Shown: positions 16,601 through 26,512, numbered from the stretch's first letter. The stretch: DNA of 64,000 nucleotides from an uncultured Bacilli bacterium (GCA_934148535.1 CAKPDF010000007.1:4088-68087), one strand, 5' to 3'. Program-made: numbers and translations. The notes: generated from the letters alone by a model not told the origin.

Positions 16601-17018
16601 AATTTTAGCCTTATATAAAAAGTATAAGGAAGTTATTAATTATTTAGTATTCGGTGTTCTTACTACTATTCTTACTTTACTTATATATTATGGTCTTACA
16701 TATACTGTAATGGATCCTAATAATGCATTAATGTTACAGGGCGCTAATATTATTTCTTGGGTGGTTGCGGTAATATTTGCATATATTACTAATAGGAAGT
16801 TTGTTTTTGAGAGTAAAAGCAATAATATAATAAAGGAATGTGCTAGTTTCTTTGGAGCAAGAATAGTTACTTTAATAATGGATATGATAATTATGTTTAT
16901 TGGAGTTACAGTATTTAAGGGAAATGATAAAATTTTTAAACTTATTTCTCAATTTGTTGTTATTGTATCTAATTATGTATTTAGTAAGTTATTTGTATTT
17001 AAAAAGAAAAAAAGTTAG
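16590..17018 (+). CDS. GtrA-like flippase of polyprenyl-phosphate sugars
   Basis: The 142-residue protein has four membrane helices and the GtrA family pattern: NYLVFGVLTT in TM1, AYITNRKFVF after TM2, and a C-terminal NYVFSKLFVFKKK. GtrA proteins are thought to flip the lipid-linked sugar made by GtrB. The start is one of three consecutive codons (GTG 16587, ATG 16590, ATG 16593) behind AAGGAGAG; 16590 gives good spacing. The gene overlaps the GtrB-like gene. Confidence 0.85.
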   Translation: MMSKILALYKKYKEVINYLVFGVLTTILTLLIYYGLTYTVMDPNNALMLQGANIISWVVAVIFAYITNRKFVFESKSNNIIKECASFFGARIVTLIMDMIIMFIGVTVFKGNDKIFKLISQFVVIVSNYVFSKLFVFKKKKS

Positions 17019-17045
17019 ATTTTATGTAATTTCTAACTTCTTTTT
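17011..17045. terminator. Bidirectional terminator between convergent genes
   Basis: AAGTTAGA (17012-17019) pairs with TCTAACTT (17032-17039), with T-rich tails on both strands. It includes the stop codon of the minus-strand lipoprotein gene. Confidence 0.7.
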
Positions 17046-17716
17046 ATAATTACTGTTTGTTTGCTTATTCCTCTATATTCTCCATTTTCATCAAAATCGT
17101 CATCATCGTATGTGAATGCTGTTAGTGATATGTCACTAGTTATTTCATCTATGTAAGTGCTTCCGGTTAGTTTTATTGAGGTAAGTATGCTATCATTATT
17201 GTATTCATTTTCTGTTATATGGCTATACCATCCTCCGTCTTGATGAATATCATCATATAGGTATAGTTGAATATATTTATATATTGAGTTTGTATCTTGT
17301 GGTGATTTGATATACTTTTTAATTTTTCCTTCATTTGCAGTATTAAATTCTATTAAGTATCCTATTTTGTAGGAATTAATATCTGTATAGTTTTGATAGT
17401 AATTATTCCATAAGTTTTTAAAATTAGTTCCTGGAATTTGGTCTTCATTTGTATAGAATATTTCTAGTGAACATATATCTACATTTAATTCCCAATTGTT
17501 TTTATATTCATTAGTTTTATATCTTGGAGTGGAAGAATTTGTATACATATATATTCCTAGGGTTATTGGATTATTATCTATATATGTATCTTTTATTTCT
17601 TCTTTTACATTAGAGGTAATATTTTTTTTGTTATCTTTTTTATTTATTGGTTGTGTTTTATAACTGCAACTTGTTAATGTTAGTAACAGGCAAGTAATTA
17701 TTAGTATTTTTTTCAT
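17033..17716 (-). CDS. Putative lipoprotein of unknown function
   Basis: The 227-residue protein starts with a lysine-containing signal peptide and a lipobox (LLLTLTSC, Cys at about residue 17), so it should be exported and lipid-anchored. The mature part is rich in Asn, Tyr and Asp and probably beta-sheet; no family is recognised. It is the only intact minus-strand gene in the window. It converges on the GtrA-like gene and diverges from galE, sharing a 70-base intergenic region. Confidence 0.75.
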   Translation of the reverse strand: MKKILIITCLLLTLTSCSYKTQPINKKDNKKNITSNVKEEIKDTYIDNNPITLGIYMYTNSSTPRYKTNEYKNNWELNVDICSLEIFYTNEDQIPGTNFKNLWNNYYQNYTDINSYKIGYLIEFNTANEGKIKKYIKSPQDTNSIYKYIQLYLYDDIHQDGGWYSHITENEYNNDSILTSIKLTGSTYIDEITSDISLTAFTYDDDDFDENGEYRGISKQTVIIKRS

Positions 17717-17786
17717 CTTTATATCTATCCTTTCTTTACTTATTGTAGCATAAATGCTATAATTTTACTAGAGGTGAGTTGAAAAT

Positions 17787-18785
17787 ATGACAATTTTAGT
17801 AACTGGTGGTACAGGTTATATTGGTAGTCATACGGTTATAGAACTTATTAATAATAAATATGATGTTGTTATTATTGATAATCTTAGTAATTCTAAGATA
17901 GATGTAATTGATAAAATAGAAAAAATAACTGGAGTAAGACCTAAATTTTATTTAGGAGATGTGTGTGATAAAGATATTTTAAATAAAATTTTTGGAGAAA
18001 ATAAAATAGATGCTGTTATACATTTTGCTGGCTATAAGGCTGTGGGTGAATCTGTAGAAAAACCTTTAATGTATTATAGAAATAATATTGATTCTACGTT
18101 GTCTTTGTGTGAGGCTATGAAAGAACATAAGTGTATGAATTTTGTTTTTTCTAGTAGTGCAACAGTATATGGAAATCCTGAGAGATTACCGTTAGATGAA
18201 AAATGTAGACTTTCTACTACTAATCCTTATGGTACTACTAAATTATTTATTGAACAAATATTAAAAGATATTTGTATTTCTTCCAAGGATTTTAGTGTTG
18301 CTGTTTTAAGATATTTTAATCCAGTAGGAGGACATGAGAGTGGATTATTGGGAGAAAATCCTAATGGAATTCCTAATAATTTAGTTCCATATATAGTAAA
18401 GGTTGCTTGTGGGGAATTGGATCATTTAACTATATTTGGTAATGATTATGATACAGAAGATGGTACGGGGGTTAGGGATTATATACATGTTGTTGATCTT
18501 GCTAAAGGACATGTTAATGCTATAGAATATGTTATTAAAAATAAGGGAATTGATTATTTTAATTTGGGTACGGGCAAACCTTATAGTGTTTTAGAATTAG
18601 TTAATACTTTTTCTAGAGTTAATGATGTAGTAGTAAAATATGAATTTGGTCCTAGAAGAAGTGGTGATATTGCTAGTTGTTATGCAGATTGTAGTTATGC
18701 TATGAAAAAACTTGGTTGGAAAGCAGAACATGATCTTGATGATATGCTTAAGAGTGCTTATCAATTTTGGATAAAAAATAAATGA
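17787..18785 (+). CDS. galE: UDP-glucose 4-epimerase
   Basis: GalE interconverts UDP-Glc and UDP-Gal (or the GlcNAc forms), feeding surface polysaccharide synthesis. The 332-residue short-chain dehydrogenase-type protein has the NAD-binding TGGTGYIGSH (6-15), the catalytic SSSATVYG and YGTTK (Tyr-x3-Lys), and LRYFNPVGGH. The start follows AGAGGTGAG. It stands just before a scar of pseudogenes and an insertion sequence that separates it from the main polysaccharide locus, with which it may once have been linked. Confidence 0.95.
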   Translation: MTILVTGGTGYIGSHTVIELINNKYDVVIIDNLSNSKIDVIDKIEKITGVRPKFYLGDVCDKDILNKIFGENKIDAVIHFAGYKAVGESVEKPLMYYRNNIDSTLSLCEAMKEHKCMNFVFSSSATVYGNPERLPLDEKCRLSTTNPYGTTKLFIEQILKDICISSKDFSVAVLRYFNPVGGHESGLLGENPNGIPNNLVPYIVKVACGELDHLTIFGNDYDTEDGTGVRDYIHVVDLAKGHVNAIEYVIKNKGIDYFNLGTGKPYSVLELVNTFSRVNDVVVKYEFGPRRSGDIASCYADCSYAMKKLGWKAEHDLDDMLKSAYQFWIKNK

Positions 18786-18800
18786 TTTATGGAGAGAAAT

Positions 18801-18911
18801 ATGGTTAAGAAGAGAAAAAGGAAAATAAAAAATGATATAGTTGAGGTTGATATTTTCAATGAATTACAAGTTGTTGATAAGACTTATGATGTTAAGAAGG
18901 AAGTAATATAG
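18801..18911 (+). CDS. Small basic ORF after galE, possibly a gene fragment
   Basis: This 36-residue ORF has a good ribosome binding site (GGAGAG at 18791) and begins MVKKRKRKIKND. It ends exactly where homology to an aminotransferase begins in another frame (18911), so it is probably the 5' end of a lost gene joined to the decayed downstream gene by deletion. It may still be translated. Confidence 0.35.
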   Translation: MVKKRKRKIKNDIVEVDIFNELQVVDKTYDVKKEVI

Positions 18912-19347
18912 ATTTTGCTAATAATAACTATACCTTAATAGATGATGATATATTAAATAAATATCCTAATTTAATTGTTATAAAAAGTATTAGTAAATCG
19001 TATGGTGTACCAGGACTTAGAATTGGGGTATTGGCTTCTGAAAATAAAGATTATATGTTAGGGTGCAACAGGATAAAAGAAGAAAGAAATAGATTTTATG
19101 ACAAATTAATTATGATTAAAGAATTAAAGGTCTATAATTCAGAGGTTAATTACTTTATGATTAAATTAATAAAGGAACAGCTAATGAATTGGCTGAATAT
19201 TTGTTAGATAATAATAAATTACTTATTAAAGTATTAAATGGTAAAAATGGCTTTGATGATAACGAATATATTAGAATAGCAATTAAATCAAGCAATGAAA
19301 ATGATTACTTAGTTGATTGTATTAAAGAATATTATAACAAAAGGTAA
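18911..19347 (+). pseudogene. Decayed PLP aminotransferase of the histidinol-phosphate type
   Basis: Translated pieces match the C-terminal half of a class I/II aminotransferase: IVIKSISKSYGVPGLRIGVLAS contains the PLP-lysine box SKSYG, followed by IKEERNRFYDKL and VNYFMIKL. The reading frame shifts at about 19172 and continues as KGTANELAEYLLDNNKLLIK to EYIRIAIKSSNENDYLVDCIKEYY and a stop at 19347. The N-terminal half and roughly 30 codons in the middle are missing. Such enzymes, often fused to a nucleotidyltransferase, occur in surface-polysaccharide loci, so this is likely a lost polysaccharide gene. The adjacent insertion sequence may have caused the loss. Confidence 0.8.
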
Positions 19348-19392
19348 TATTCTTTTCTATTTTTGAGTTTAGGTAAAAAATTATAAATTAAT

Positions 19393-19431
19393 AAAAAAAT
19401 GATTTTGTGTTTTCCACATAATCATTTTTTT
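19393..19431. terminator. Terminator-like inverted repeat at the IS left end
   Basis: AAATGATT-x-TGTG and CACATAATCATTT form a stem flanked by A7 and T7 runs, so it can act in both directions and shield the transposase from outside transcription. Confidence 0.6.
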
Positions 19432-19532
19432 GCTTTAAATATAAGGTAAATATCTTCAATATATAGTATAATTAAGTTGAACAAGTAATAATTATACAAA
19501 TTGTTACTAAAAAAAATATTGGAGGTATTTAT

Positions 19533-20793
19533 ATGAATAATTATACTATGGATTTATATGAATTGAAAAGAGAAATTGCAAATTTTTCTCAAAAAATTTC
19601 TAAGGGTTTAAATAAAAGTACTGCTAAGTTTATAATGGACATGCAATATGGTATCGCAAAAAGCAATACTTGTCTTATAAGTGGTATTGCTAGAGAGTTA
19701 GATGAAAAAACTAAATTAAATTATACAATTGAAAGGTTGTGCGATAATCTTCTGAAATTAAGTGAAGAAGAGCTTAAAGTTATAAATGATAATTATATAA
19801 ATGAAATAAGTAACTTATTTGCTGATGAGCCAATTGCAATATTTGATGATTCAGATATTTCTAAAAGATATGGAAAAGTTTGAAGACTTAGATAAAGTAT
19901 TAGATGCATCTAGTTTAAAGAAAGAAATAGTTCCTGGATATCATGTATGTGAAGCTGTTGTTCTTACCAAAAACGAAAAGCAACCTATAAGTTTATATAG
20001 TAAAATATATTCGTGTGCTAGTAAAGATTTTATTAGCATGAACAAATATACACACGATAGTATAGATGCAGTTCGAAAAGTTTTAAATAGGAAATGTAAC
20101 ATGATTTTTGACAGGGGTTATGATGATAATAAAATAATAGATTATGTGGATAAAACTGAAAATTATTTTGTTATTAGGATTAATGATGATCGAACTTTTT
20201 ATTTTAAGAACAAAAGGAAAAAATGTTATGATGTAGCAATTAGAAGAAAAGGTAAGGTGAAAATGACCTTATGGTTTGATGATAATGAAGAATATGACGT
20301 ATATATTTCTCATACCAAAGTTAGATTACCATATAATAAAAAAGACTATGAATTAGTAATTGTATATGGACTATCTGAAGAAAGACCCTTAATTTTACTT
20401 ACAAATAGAGATATTCATTCTAAAGAAGATGTTATAAAGGTAGTAAGATTATATTTTTACAGATGGAGAATAGAAGAATATTTTAGAGCAAAAAAGCAAG
20501 AATATGAATTTGAAAATATGAGAGTAAGAACTTTAAAGTCTATGAATAATTTAAATTTATTATTAACAATTCATTTAGGACATATTGGTAAATTGGTTGA
20601 ATTTATGGATAAAAAATTATTAACGATAAAGATAATATTAAGAAGTAAATCATTGAGAAATAATATACTTGTATGGATAACTCAAATAGCAAGAGGGATT
20701 GGTAAAATTTTATCATTTGCACATACTGGAATAAAAGATTATCAAAAAATAGAACAGCGCAATAAATATAGGCAACTTGAATTAAAGCTATAG
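19533..20793 (+). pseudogene. IS4-family transposase, split by a frameshift
   Basis: Two overlapping frames make up one DDE transposase. The first (19533-19883) ends shortly after the first catalytic Asp region (IAIFDDSDISKRYGK). The second continues at about 19880 with KFEDLDKVLDASS, carries the second Asp in IFDRGYDD, and has a perfect IS4 YREK signature (Y-x2-R-x3-E-x6-K in YRWRIEEYFRAKK). The shift occurs at the GGAAAAG stretch near 19872-19878. IS4 elements normally encode a single intact transposase, so this copy is probably inactive. A programmed shift cannot be excluded without other copies. Confidence 0.85.
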
Positions 20794-21005
20794 TCAAGAT
20801 AACTAATAATTAACTAAAAGGGCATTTTAAAATGTCCAGTTTTGTCATATTGAAAATTAGATAAATTTGTTAATTTTATAAACTTTATTTTTATTTTTAG
20901 AATGTTTAACAAAAATTTTGTAAAAAACCTAAACTTAAATTTTTATTATCTTGAAATCACTATTGGAATATAGTATAATCTAATTAAGGTATTAGTTAGA
21001 TAACA

Positions 21006-21640
21006 TATAAAAAAAGAAATATAAATATAGATTTGATAAAATATATTGTTATATTTTTTGTGATATCTGTACATTTTTTTGCTAATCTTTGATTATATTA
21101 ATAATTTTTAGTTGGTAATAAAGTGTATATAGGAGTAATTTTTAGACGTTATTTATGATATGTGTACCATTGTTTATATTGATTATTGATTATTTAATAA
21201 AAAATAAGATATTAAATAAAAAATGTTATTTTGGAGTGCTTATGGTATTGATAATATATGTTTAGAGTATATTGTTATATTTAGTATATGATGCTATTTA
21301 TAATGAGGTATTTTTAATGTAAGTTATATCATCAAAGGTGTTTTGAGTATTAATATTAATTTTAGCCAATAAGCAAGTCAAATTAAGAAAAATTATAACA
21401 AAGGTCTTTTAGATTTCATTAGGTATATATTCAATGTTAAGCAATAATAGATGATTTTTTACTTTTTCATTATTTTGAAAATGTAGAGTTTTTTTCAATT
21501 GGTGATATTTTAAAATTGTCCCATTAGTTTTGGAGTTATTTATAAGTTTATTTATGATAATAAATATTATTTATAAATTTGTTGATAAATATTATTGTAA
21601 ATGGATTGTTAAAAATCTTTGTAAAATAAGTAAAGTATGA
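21006..21640 (+). pseudogene. Decayed acyltransferase family 3 (OafA-like) gene
   Basis: No intact frame exists, but fragments in shifting frames read like a membrane acyltransferase. IDLIKYIVIFFVISVHFF (from 21027) is the N-terminal helix with the conserved His. LFMICVPLFILI and DYLIKNKILNKKCYFGVL (about 21153-21260) match the second helix region. A hydrophobic tail ending KWIVKNLCKISKV stops at 21640. Several frameshifts and stops separate them. Acyltransferases of this family O-acetylate surface polysaccharides, so this was probably part of the neighbouring locus. It accounts for the 700-base gap before the flippase gene. Confidence 0.7.
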
Positions 21641-21668
21641 TAAAATAATATATGTTGGAGGTAATGAT

Positions 21669-23132
21669 ATGAAAAAGAAGAATACACTATTTAAAAACAC
21701 GATATATAAATCAATACTTAGTATAGTAAATATTGTTGTTCCAATTATAATTGGCCCATATATAATGCGTCTTTTAGATGTTGATTTATATGGAATGTAT
21801 AATAGAGTCTTTGCTAATTTTCAGATGTTTTTAGCATTTGCTGGTTTTGGAGTATATACTTTGGGAATTAGAGAGATTAGTAAAATTAGAGATGACAAAG
21901 AAAAAGTATCTAAGTTATTTACGAATTTATTTATGATATCAATGCTTTCTAATTTGTTAGTATTAATATTATATGTGATTTATAGTTTGCTGATATCAAC
22001 TGGAATGGCAAGAACATTATATTTAGTTATGACTATTCAAATATTTGCTAATATTTTTTATGTTGAATTCGTAAATGAAGCTTTGGAAAATTATAAGTTT
22101 ATAACGATAAAATCAGTGATTGTTAAGATTATGTATTTCTTATCAATTTTACTTGCTGTTAGAAATCCTGATGATATAGTAATTTATGCTATTGTTGTAT
22201 CACTTACTAATTTTTTAAACAATATAATAAGTTTTATTTATGCTAAGCGAAGAATTAAATTTGATTTTTCTAAGATTGAAATAAAAAGATACATTAAACC
22301 ACTTGTTGCTGTACTTGTTATTACTAATGTAGATTTATTATATAGTCAATTAGATAGAGTTATGTTAGGAAAGTATGTAAATGATGTATCGGTAACAGTT
22401 TATTATACGGCATTTTATTTAGTAAGTACGTTGGCTGCTATTCCATATTCTATAATAAATGTATCTATACCTAGATTATCATATTTATTGAAGAACGAAG
22501 GAAAAAAAGTATATGAGGATAAATTGAATAACTCAATATCTTCATTGTTATTTGTTATTGTTCCAATGTGTTTAGGAGTTTTTGTTTTATCTAAAGAAAT
22601 AATAATTTTATATGCTGGGAAAAAATATTTAGCTGCTGTTATACCACTAATGATAGCGTGTATAACTAGAATTTTTATATCTTTAGAGTCAGTTATGAAC
22701 AATTTGGTAATGTATCCAAATAATAGAGAAGATAGAATTTTAAAAGTATCATTATTTTGTGGAATTAGTAATTTAATAATCAATTATTTATTAGTGTTAT
22801 TTAAAATTTTTAGTCCTATAACAGCTTTAACGACAACTGGGTTAGTGGAGTTAATAGTTTTTATTACTCATTATTTATATGCAAAGAAAAAAATGAATAT
22901 TGATATTCAAATATTTACTAAGAAAAATAGTATGTATATAATATTAAGCTTGATGTTTATACCGATTTCGTTATTGATAAAAAAAATGGAGTTAGGATTT
23001 TATATAACGATGATGGTTATTATAATAAGTTGTGTATTTTTATACTGCGTAGTATTATATATAATTAAAGATAATAATTTAATATTTATATTTGATAAAT
23101 TTAAAAATAAGTTAAAGGTAGGGAAGAGATAA
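21669..23132 (+). CDS. Wzx-type polysaccharide flippase
   Basis: The 487-residue protein has about 14 membrane helices and the MATE/Wzx-like pattern of polysaccharide repeat-unit exporters: an N-terminal NTIYKSILSIVNIVVPII, GPYIMRLLDVDLYGMYN, and LDRVMLGKYVND in the middle. It should flip undecaprenyl-diphosphate-linked repeats across the membrane. TTGGAGG precedes the start. It opens the main polysaccharide locus, one base before a sulfotransferase-like gene. The partner polymerase is probably the Wzy-like domain at 26521-28986. Confidence 0.88.
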   Translation: MKKKNTLFKNTIYKSILSIVNIVVPIIIGPYIMRLLDVDLYGMYNRVFANFQMFLAFAGFGVYTLGIREISKIRDDKEKVSKLFTNLFMISMLSNLLVLILYVIYSLLISTGMARTLYLVMTIQIFANIFYVEFVNEALENYKFITIKSVIVKIMYFLSILLAVRNPDDIVIYAIVVSLTNFLNNIISFIYAKRRIKFDFSKIEIKRYIKPLVAVLVITNVDLLYSQLDRVMLGKYVNDVSVTVYYTAFYLVSTLAAIPYSIINVSIPRLSYLLKNEGKKVYEDKLNNSISSLLFVIVPMCLGVFVLSKEIIILYAGKKYLAAVIPLMIACITRIFISLESVMNNLVMYPNNREDRILKVSLFCGISNLIINYLLVLFKIFSPITALTTTGLVELIVFITHYLYAKKKMNIDIQIFTKKNSMYIILSLMFIPISLLIKKMELGFYITMMVIIISCVFLYCVVLYIIKDNNLIFIFDKFKNKLKVGKR

Positions 23133-23133
23133 A

Positions 23134-24186
23134 ATGAAAAAAATAATAGTACCAACTGGGTATATGGGAAGTGGCTCATCAGCTATTACAGATTTAATAT
23201 CTGAGTTTAAAGATTGTCAAAATGAACATAAGGATTATGAGTATGTTTTATTACATTGTCCTAATGGGTTATTTGATTTAGCAGACAAATTATTAATTGG
23301 TAATAATGCTATTAGAAGTGATGAGGCTATTAGAAGTTTTGAATTACAAATGTATAAACTTTATAATAAAAAGTTTTGGTGGGTTGGAAATTATGAAAAT
23401 ATAATTGGAACTAGATTTAAAGAAATAACTGATAATTTTATTTCGAATATACAGCAGTATAATTATTCTGGATATTGGTATATGCATGAAGAAGTAGATT
23501 GTAAAATGTTTTTTAAATTATTATTGAGAAAGCCTTTAAAAACTATTTCAAAAAATAGAATTTGTTCTTCTAAAATTTTAAAATATAATGATGGTATGAG
23601 AATTTCTTTTATTAAGAGTAAAGAATTTTATAAGTATGCTCATGACTATATTTATGATGTTGTTGAGGAAATTTCTGGTGGGAAGGATAATGTTATTTTA
23701 GATCAATTTTTGCTACCTTTTAATTTGTATAGAGTGGATGATTATTTTGATGATAAATTAAGAGCTATTGTTGTTGAAAGGGATCCTAGGGATGTTTTTA
23801 TAATTAATAAGTATATTTGGCCTGAAAAGCAATTGTGTGTTCCTATGCCTACCGATGTATCTATGTTTTGTGAATATTATAAGGGTATGCGAGAAAGTGA
23901 AAAGAAATATAATTCTGATAAAGTTTTAAGAATTAAATTTGAAGATTTGATTTACAATTATGAAGAACAAGTGAAAATAATTACTAAATTTCTAGGATTT
24001 AAGAAATCTGATCATATATTTCCTAAAACTAGATTTGTTCCTGAGTTATCTATCAAAAACACGCAGTTATTTAGAAAAGATGAATATAGGGATGAAATAA
24101 AAGTAATTGAAGAAAAGTTAAAAGATTATTTATATGATTTTCCATACGAGATTGATAATGATGTTAAGAAAACAATAGAATTTTGA
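23134..24186 (+). CDS. Sulfotransferase-like P-loop protein
   Basis: The 350-residue protein has a PAPS-type phosphate loop at its start (GYMGSGSSAITDLI, residues 8-21), where the usual [RK]SGT is replaced by Gly-Ser-Gly-Ser-Ser. It also has a 3'-phosphate-type motif around residues 210-220 (AIVVERDPRDVFI). The end has the RIKFEDLI and ITKFLGF segments typical of sulfotransferases. It is probably cytosolic. The gene follows the flippase by one base, so it likely modifies a sugar or precursor of the polymer. True sulfation is not certain because the lysine or arginine of the loop is absent. Confidence 0.65.
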   Translation: MKKIIVPTGYMGSGSSAITDLISEFKDCQNEHKDYEYVLLHCPNGLFDLADKLLIGNNAIRSDEAIRSFELQMYKLYNKKFWWVGNYENIIGTRFKEITDNFISNIQQYNYSGYWYMHEEVDCKMFFKLLLRKPLKTISKNRICSSKILKYNDGMRISFIKSKEFYKYAHDYIYDVVEEISGGKDNVILDQFLLPFNLYRVDDYFDDKLRAIVVERDPRDVFIINKYIWPEKQLCVPMPTDVSMFCEYYKGMRESEKKYNSDKVLRIKFEDLIYNYEEQVKIITKFLGFKKSDHIFPKTRFVPELSIKNTQLFRKDEYRDEIKVIEEKLKDYLYDFPYEIDNDVKKTIEF

Positions 24187-24350
24187 TATAAATTGAGTAT
24201 TACGTTTATTAAGTTAAGTAAAAATTATAAAAGTTAATAATTTTTTAAAATTTTAGATATTGTAAAAGTTGTTGATATATGATATAAGAAAAATAATATT
24301 GGGTAGTAGCTATTATATATTGATTATATATAGATAAAGGAGAATTAAAA

Positions 24351-25529
24351 ATGAAAAAAAAGATTTGTTTTGTTTTAGATCAATTTTTATATGGTGGAAT
24401 TGAAAGAGTTGCAATTAATTATCTTTCTATTATAGATAAAAATGAGTATGATATTGATGTTGTTATATTATCAAATACTGAAAAAATGATAGATCAAATT
24501 CCTAAGGAATGTAATATAGTTCAAATAAATATTCCTAGGCACCACAATCCGTTATCGAGAGCTTCAACTATGGTTAGAAGAGATGCTGGGGCTATTCTTT
24601 ATTATGGAACTTATATTTTAAAAAGATTATTTATATTTCCACAAGATTATATAAAGACGTTAAAATTAAGAAAAGTAAAATATGATACTGTTATAGCGTT
24701 TTCAGGGCATATGAATGATTGTTATGTAGCTTTAAAATTTATTAGAGCAAATTATAAAATTGTATGGGCACATGGAATGATATTTCAATATTTATTACTT
24801 TCTCCAGCTTTTGAAAAAATGTATAAAAAATTTGATAAAATTGTTACTATAAATAATATTGATCAAGATGATTTATTTAATTACAAACCATATTTGAATT
24901 ATAAAATAGAAAAATTATATAATCCTGTTGTATTAAATAATAATTTAAAAGCTAATCGTATTGATTTGGTAAAAAAATATGGGGAGTATTTTTTAACAGT
25001 TGCTAGAATGGATGAACCCAAAGATTTCTTTACGTTAATTGATGCTTATGAAATATATTTTAAAAAATATAGTAAAAAATATAAGTTGCTATTAGTTGGT
25101 GATGGTCCTGATCGTAAGAAAATAGAAAAATATATTAAGTTAAAAAAAATGGAAGATAATATTTTAATTATGGGATCACAAGATGATGTTGACAATTTTT
25201 ATTCTCATGCAAAATTGTTTATACTTTCGTCTAAAACAGAGGGATTGCCAACGGTAATAATTGAAGCTATGAGCAGATCTTTGCCAATCGTGGCAACAGA
25301 TGCATTGTATGGATGTAGGGATATTATTGGTAATGATGAATATGGGATTATAGTACCAGTTGGTGATTCAACTATGTTGGCTGATAAAATTAATTATTTA
25401 ATAAAAAATAAGGATGTATATGATCATTATAAGAAAAAGTCTATTGAAAGGTATAAGTACTTTTTGCCAAACAAGATAATTAAAGAATTTTATAGAATTA
25501 TTGATAATAGTGAAAAAAATAGAGGTTAA
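24351..25529 (+). CDS. Glycosyltransferase family 4
   Basis: The 392-residue GT-B enzyme has a Gly-rich N-terminal loop (LYGGIERVAINYL) and a C-terminal nucleotide-binding half with LLLVGDGPDRKKIEKY, LFILSSKTEGLPTVIIEAMS (E-x7-E) and a following GCRDII. It should add one sugar to a lipid-linked acceptor at the inner membrane face. AAAGGAG precedes the start after a 164-base gap. It starts a tight run of genes (gaps of 2 and 8 bases) up to 28986. Confidence 0.88.
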   Translation: MKKKICFVLDQFLYGGIERVAINYLSIIDKNEYDIDVVILSNTEKMIDQIPKECNIVQINIPRHHNPLSRASTMVRRDAGAILYYGTYILKRLFIFPQDYIKTLKLRKVKYDTVIAFSGHMNDCYVALKFIRANYKIVWAHGMIFQYLLLSPAFEKMYKKFDKIVTINNIDQDDLFNYKPYLNYKIEKLYNPVVLNNNLKANRIDLVKKYGEYFLTVARMDEPKDFFTLIDAYEIYFKKYSKKYKLLLVGDGPDRKKIEKYIKLKKMEDNILIMGSQDDVDNFYSHAKLFILSSKTEGLPTVIIEAMSRSLPIVATDALYGCRDIIGNDEYGIIVPVGDSTMLADKINYLIKNKDVYDHYKKKSIERYKYFLPNKIIKEFYRIIDNSEKNRG

Positions 25530-25531
25530 TT

Positions 25532-26512
25532 ATGAATAGTAAGAAAGTAAGTATTATTGTTCCAGTATATGGAGTAGAAAAATATATAGATAAGTGTTTG
25601 GATAGTTTAGTAAAACAGTCATTAAAAGAAATAGAAATAATTGTTGTAAATGATGGCTCTAAAGATAATAGTCAGGCAATTATTGATGAATATGTTAAAA
25701 AGTATCCTGAAAAAGTAAAATCATATATTAAGAAAAATGGCGGACAAGGTTCTGCTAGAAATTATGGATTAAAAAAGGCTAGTGGTGAGTATATTGGTTA
25801 TGTTGATAGTGATGATTTCATTGAAATGGATATGTATGAAAAACTTTATACTAAGGCTAAAGAAAATAATTTTGATATAGTGGTATGTGGTAATTATTGT
25901 GTAAATGAGGATTATAGTTCTAAAAATATTGATACTTTTGTAGTTAAATATAACACAGATTTAGAAAATATAATATTTGGTAAAATGGCTGTGTGGAATA
26001 AAATATATAAAAGAGATATTTTAGTAGATAATAAATTAGAATTTAAGGAAAAAGTTTGGTATGAAGATTTAGCATTTACATTGAAGGCTATAATGAATGC
26101 TAATACTTTTGCGTTTGTTAATGAACCTTTGTATGATTATTTGATAAGAGAAGGTTCTACAATGAATAATTCTAATGTTGAAAAAAATTTAGAGATATTG
26201 GATGCTTTTGATGATATTTTGTCATATATTAATTATAATAAAAAAGAACAATATTTAACTCAAATAGAATTTTTGGCAATTGATCATATTTATATATCTA
26301 CTATAGTTAGGATTTTAAGAGTAAATGCTGATAAAAATGTAAAAAAAGAAACTATAAATAAATTAATTATTTATATGTGTAAAAATTTTCCTAATTATAA
26401 AAACAATAAATATATAAGTACTTTACCAAAAAATAGAAAAATAATATACAAATTATTAAATATAAAAATGTATTCGTTAATTAATTTTATATTCAAAATA
26501 AGGAAAGGATAA
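25532..26512 (+). CDS. Glycosyltransferase family 2
   Basis: The 326-residue GT-A enzyme has SIIVPVYGVEKYIDKCLDS, VNDGSKDNS, and the metal-binding DSDD in YVDSDDFI (about residues 90-97); WYEDLAF is the conserved acidic motif near residue 172. There are no membrane helices apart from a weakly hydrophobic C-terminus. It is coupled to the previous GT4 gene by a two-base gap and should add another sugar of the repeat unit. Confidence 0.9.
   Translation: MNSKKVSIIVPVYGVEKYIDKCLDSLVKQSLKEIEIIVVNDGSKDNSQAIIDEYVKKYPEKVKSYIKKNGGQGSARNYGLKKASGEYIGYVDSDDFIEMDMYEKLYTKAKENNFDIVVCGNYCVNEDYSSKNIDTFVVKYNTDLENIIFGKMAVWNKIYKRDILVDNKLEFKEKVWYEDLAFTLKAIMNANTFAFVNEPLYDYLIREGSTMNNSNVEKNLEILDAFDDILSYINYNKKEQYLTQIEFLAIDHIYISTIVRILRVNADKNVKKETINKLIIYMCKNFPNYKNNKYISTLPKNRKIIYKLLNIKMYSLINFIFKIRKG

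Larger units (their letters stand above)
19366..20935 (+). mobile_element. IS4-type insertion sequence with candidate short terminal repeats
   Basis: The transposase region (19533-20793) is flanked by AGTTTAGGT (19366-19374) and its inverted copy ACCTAAACT (20927-20935), which would give a 1570-bp element, a normal IS4 length. Outside these nine bases the ends diverge and no target duplication is evident, so the limits are tentative. The internal GGGCATTTT (20820-20828) with AAAATGTCC (20829-20837) is a terminator-like repeat after the gene. The element sits between two decayed genes. Confidence 0.6.

Noticed and set aside
15659..17018. GtrB/GtrA pair as a prophage serotype-conversion cassette
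   Set aside because: No phage genes, integrase or att sequences surround it and the neighbours are housekeeping genes with similar composition.
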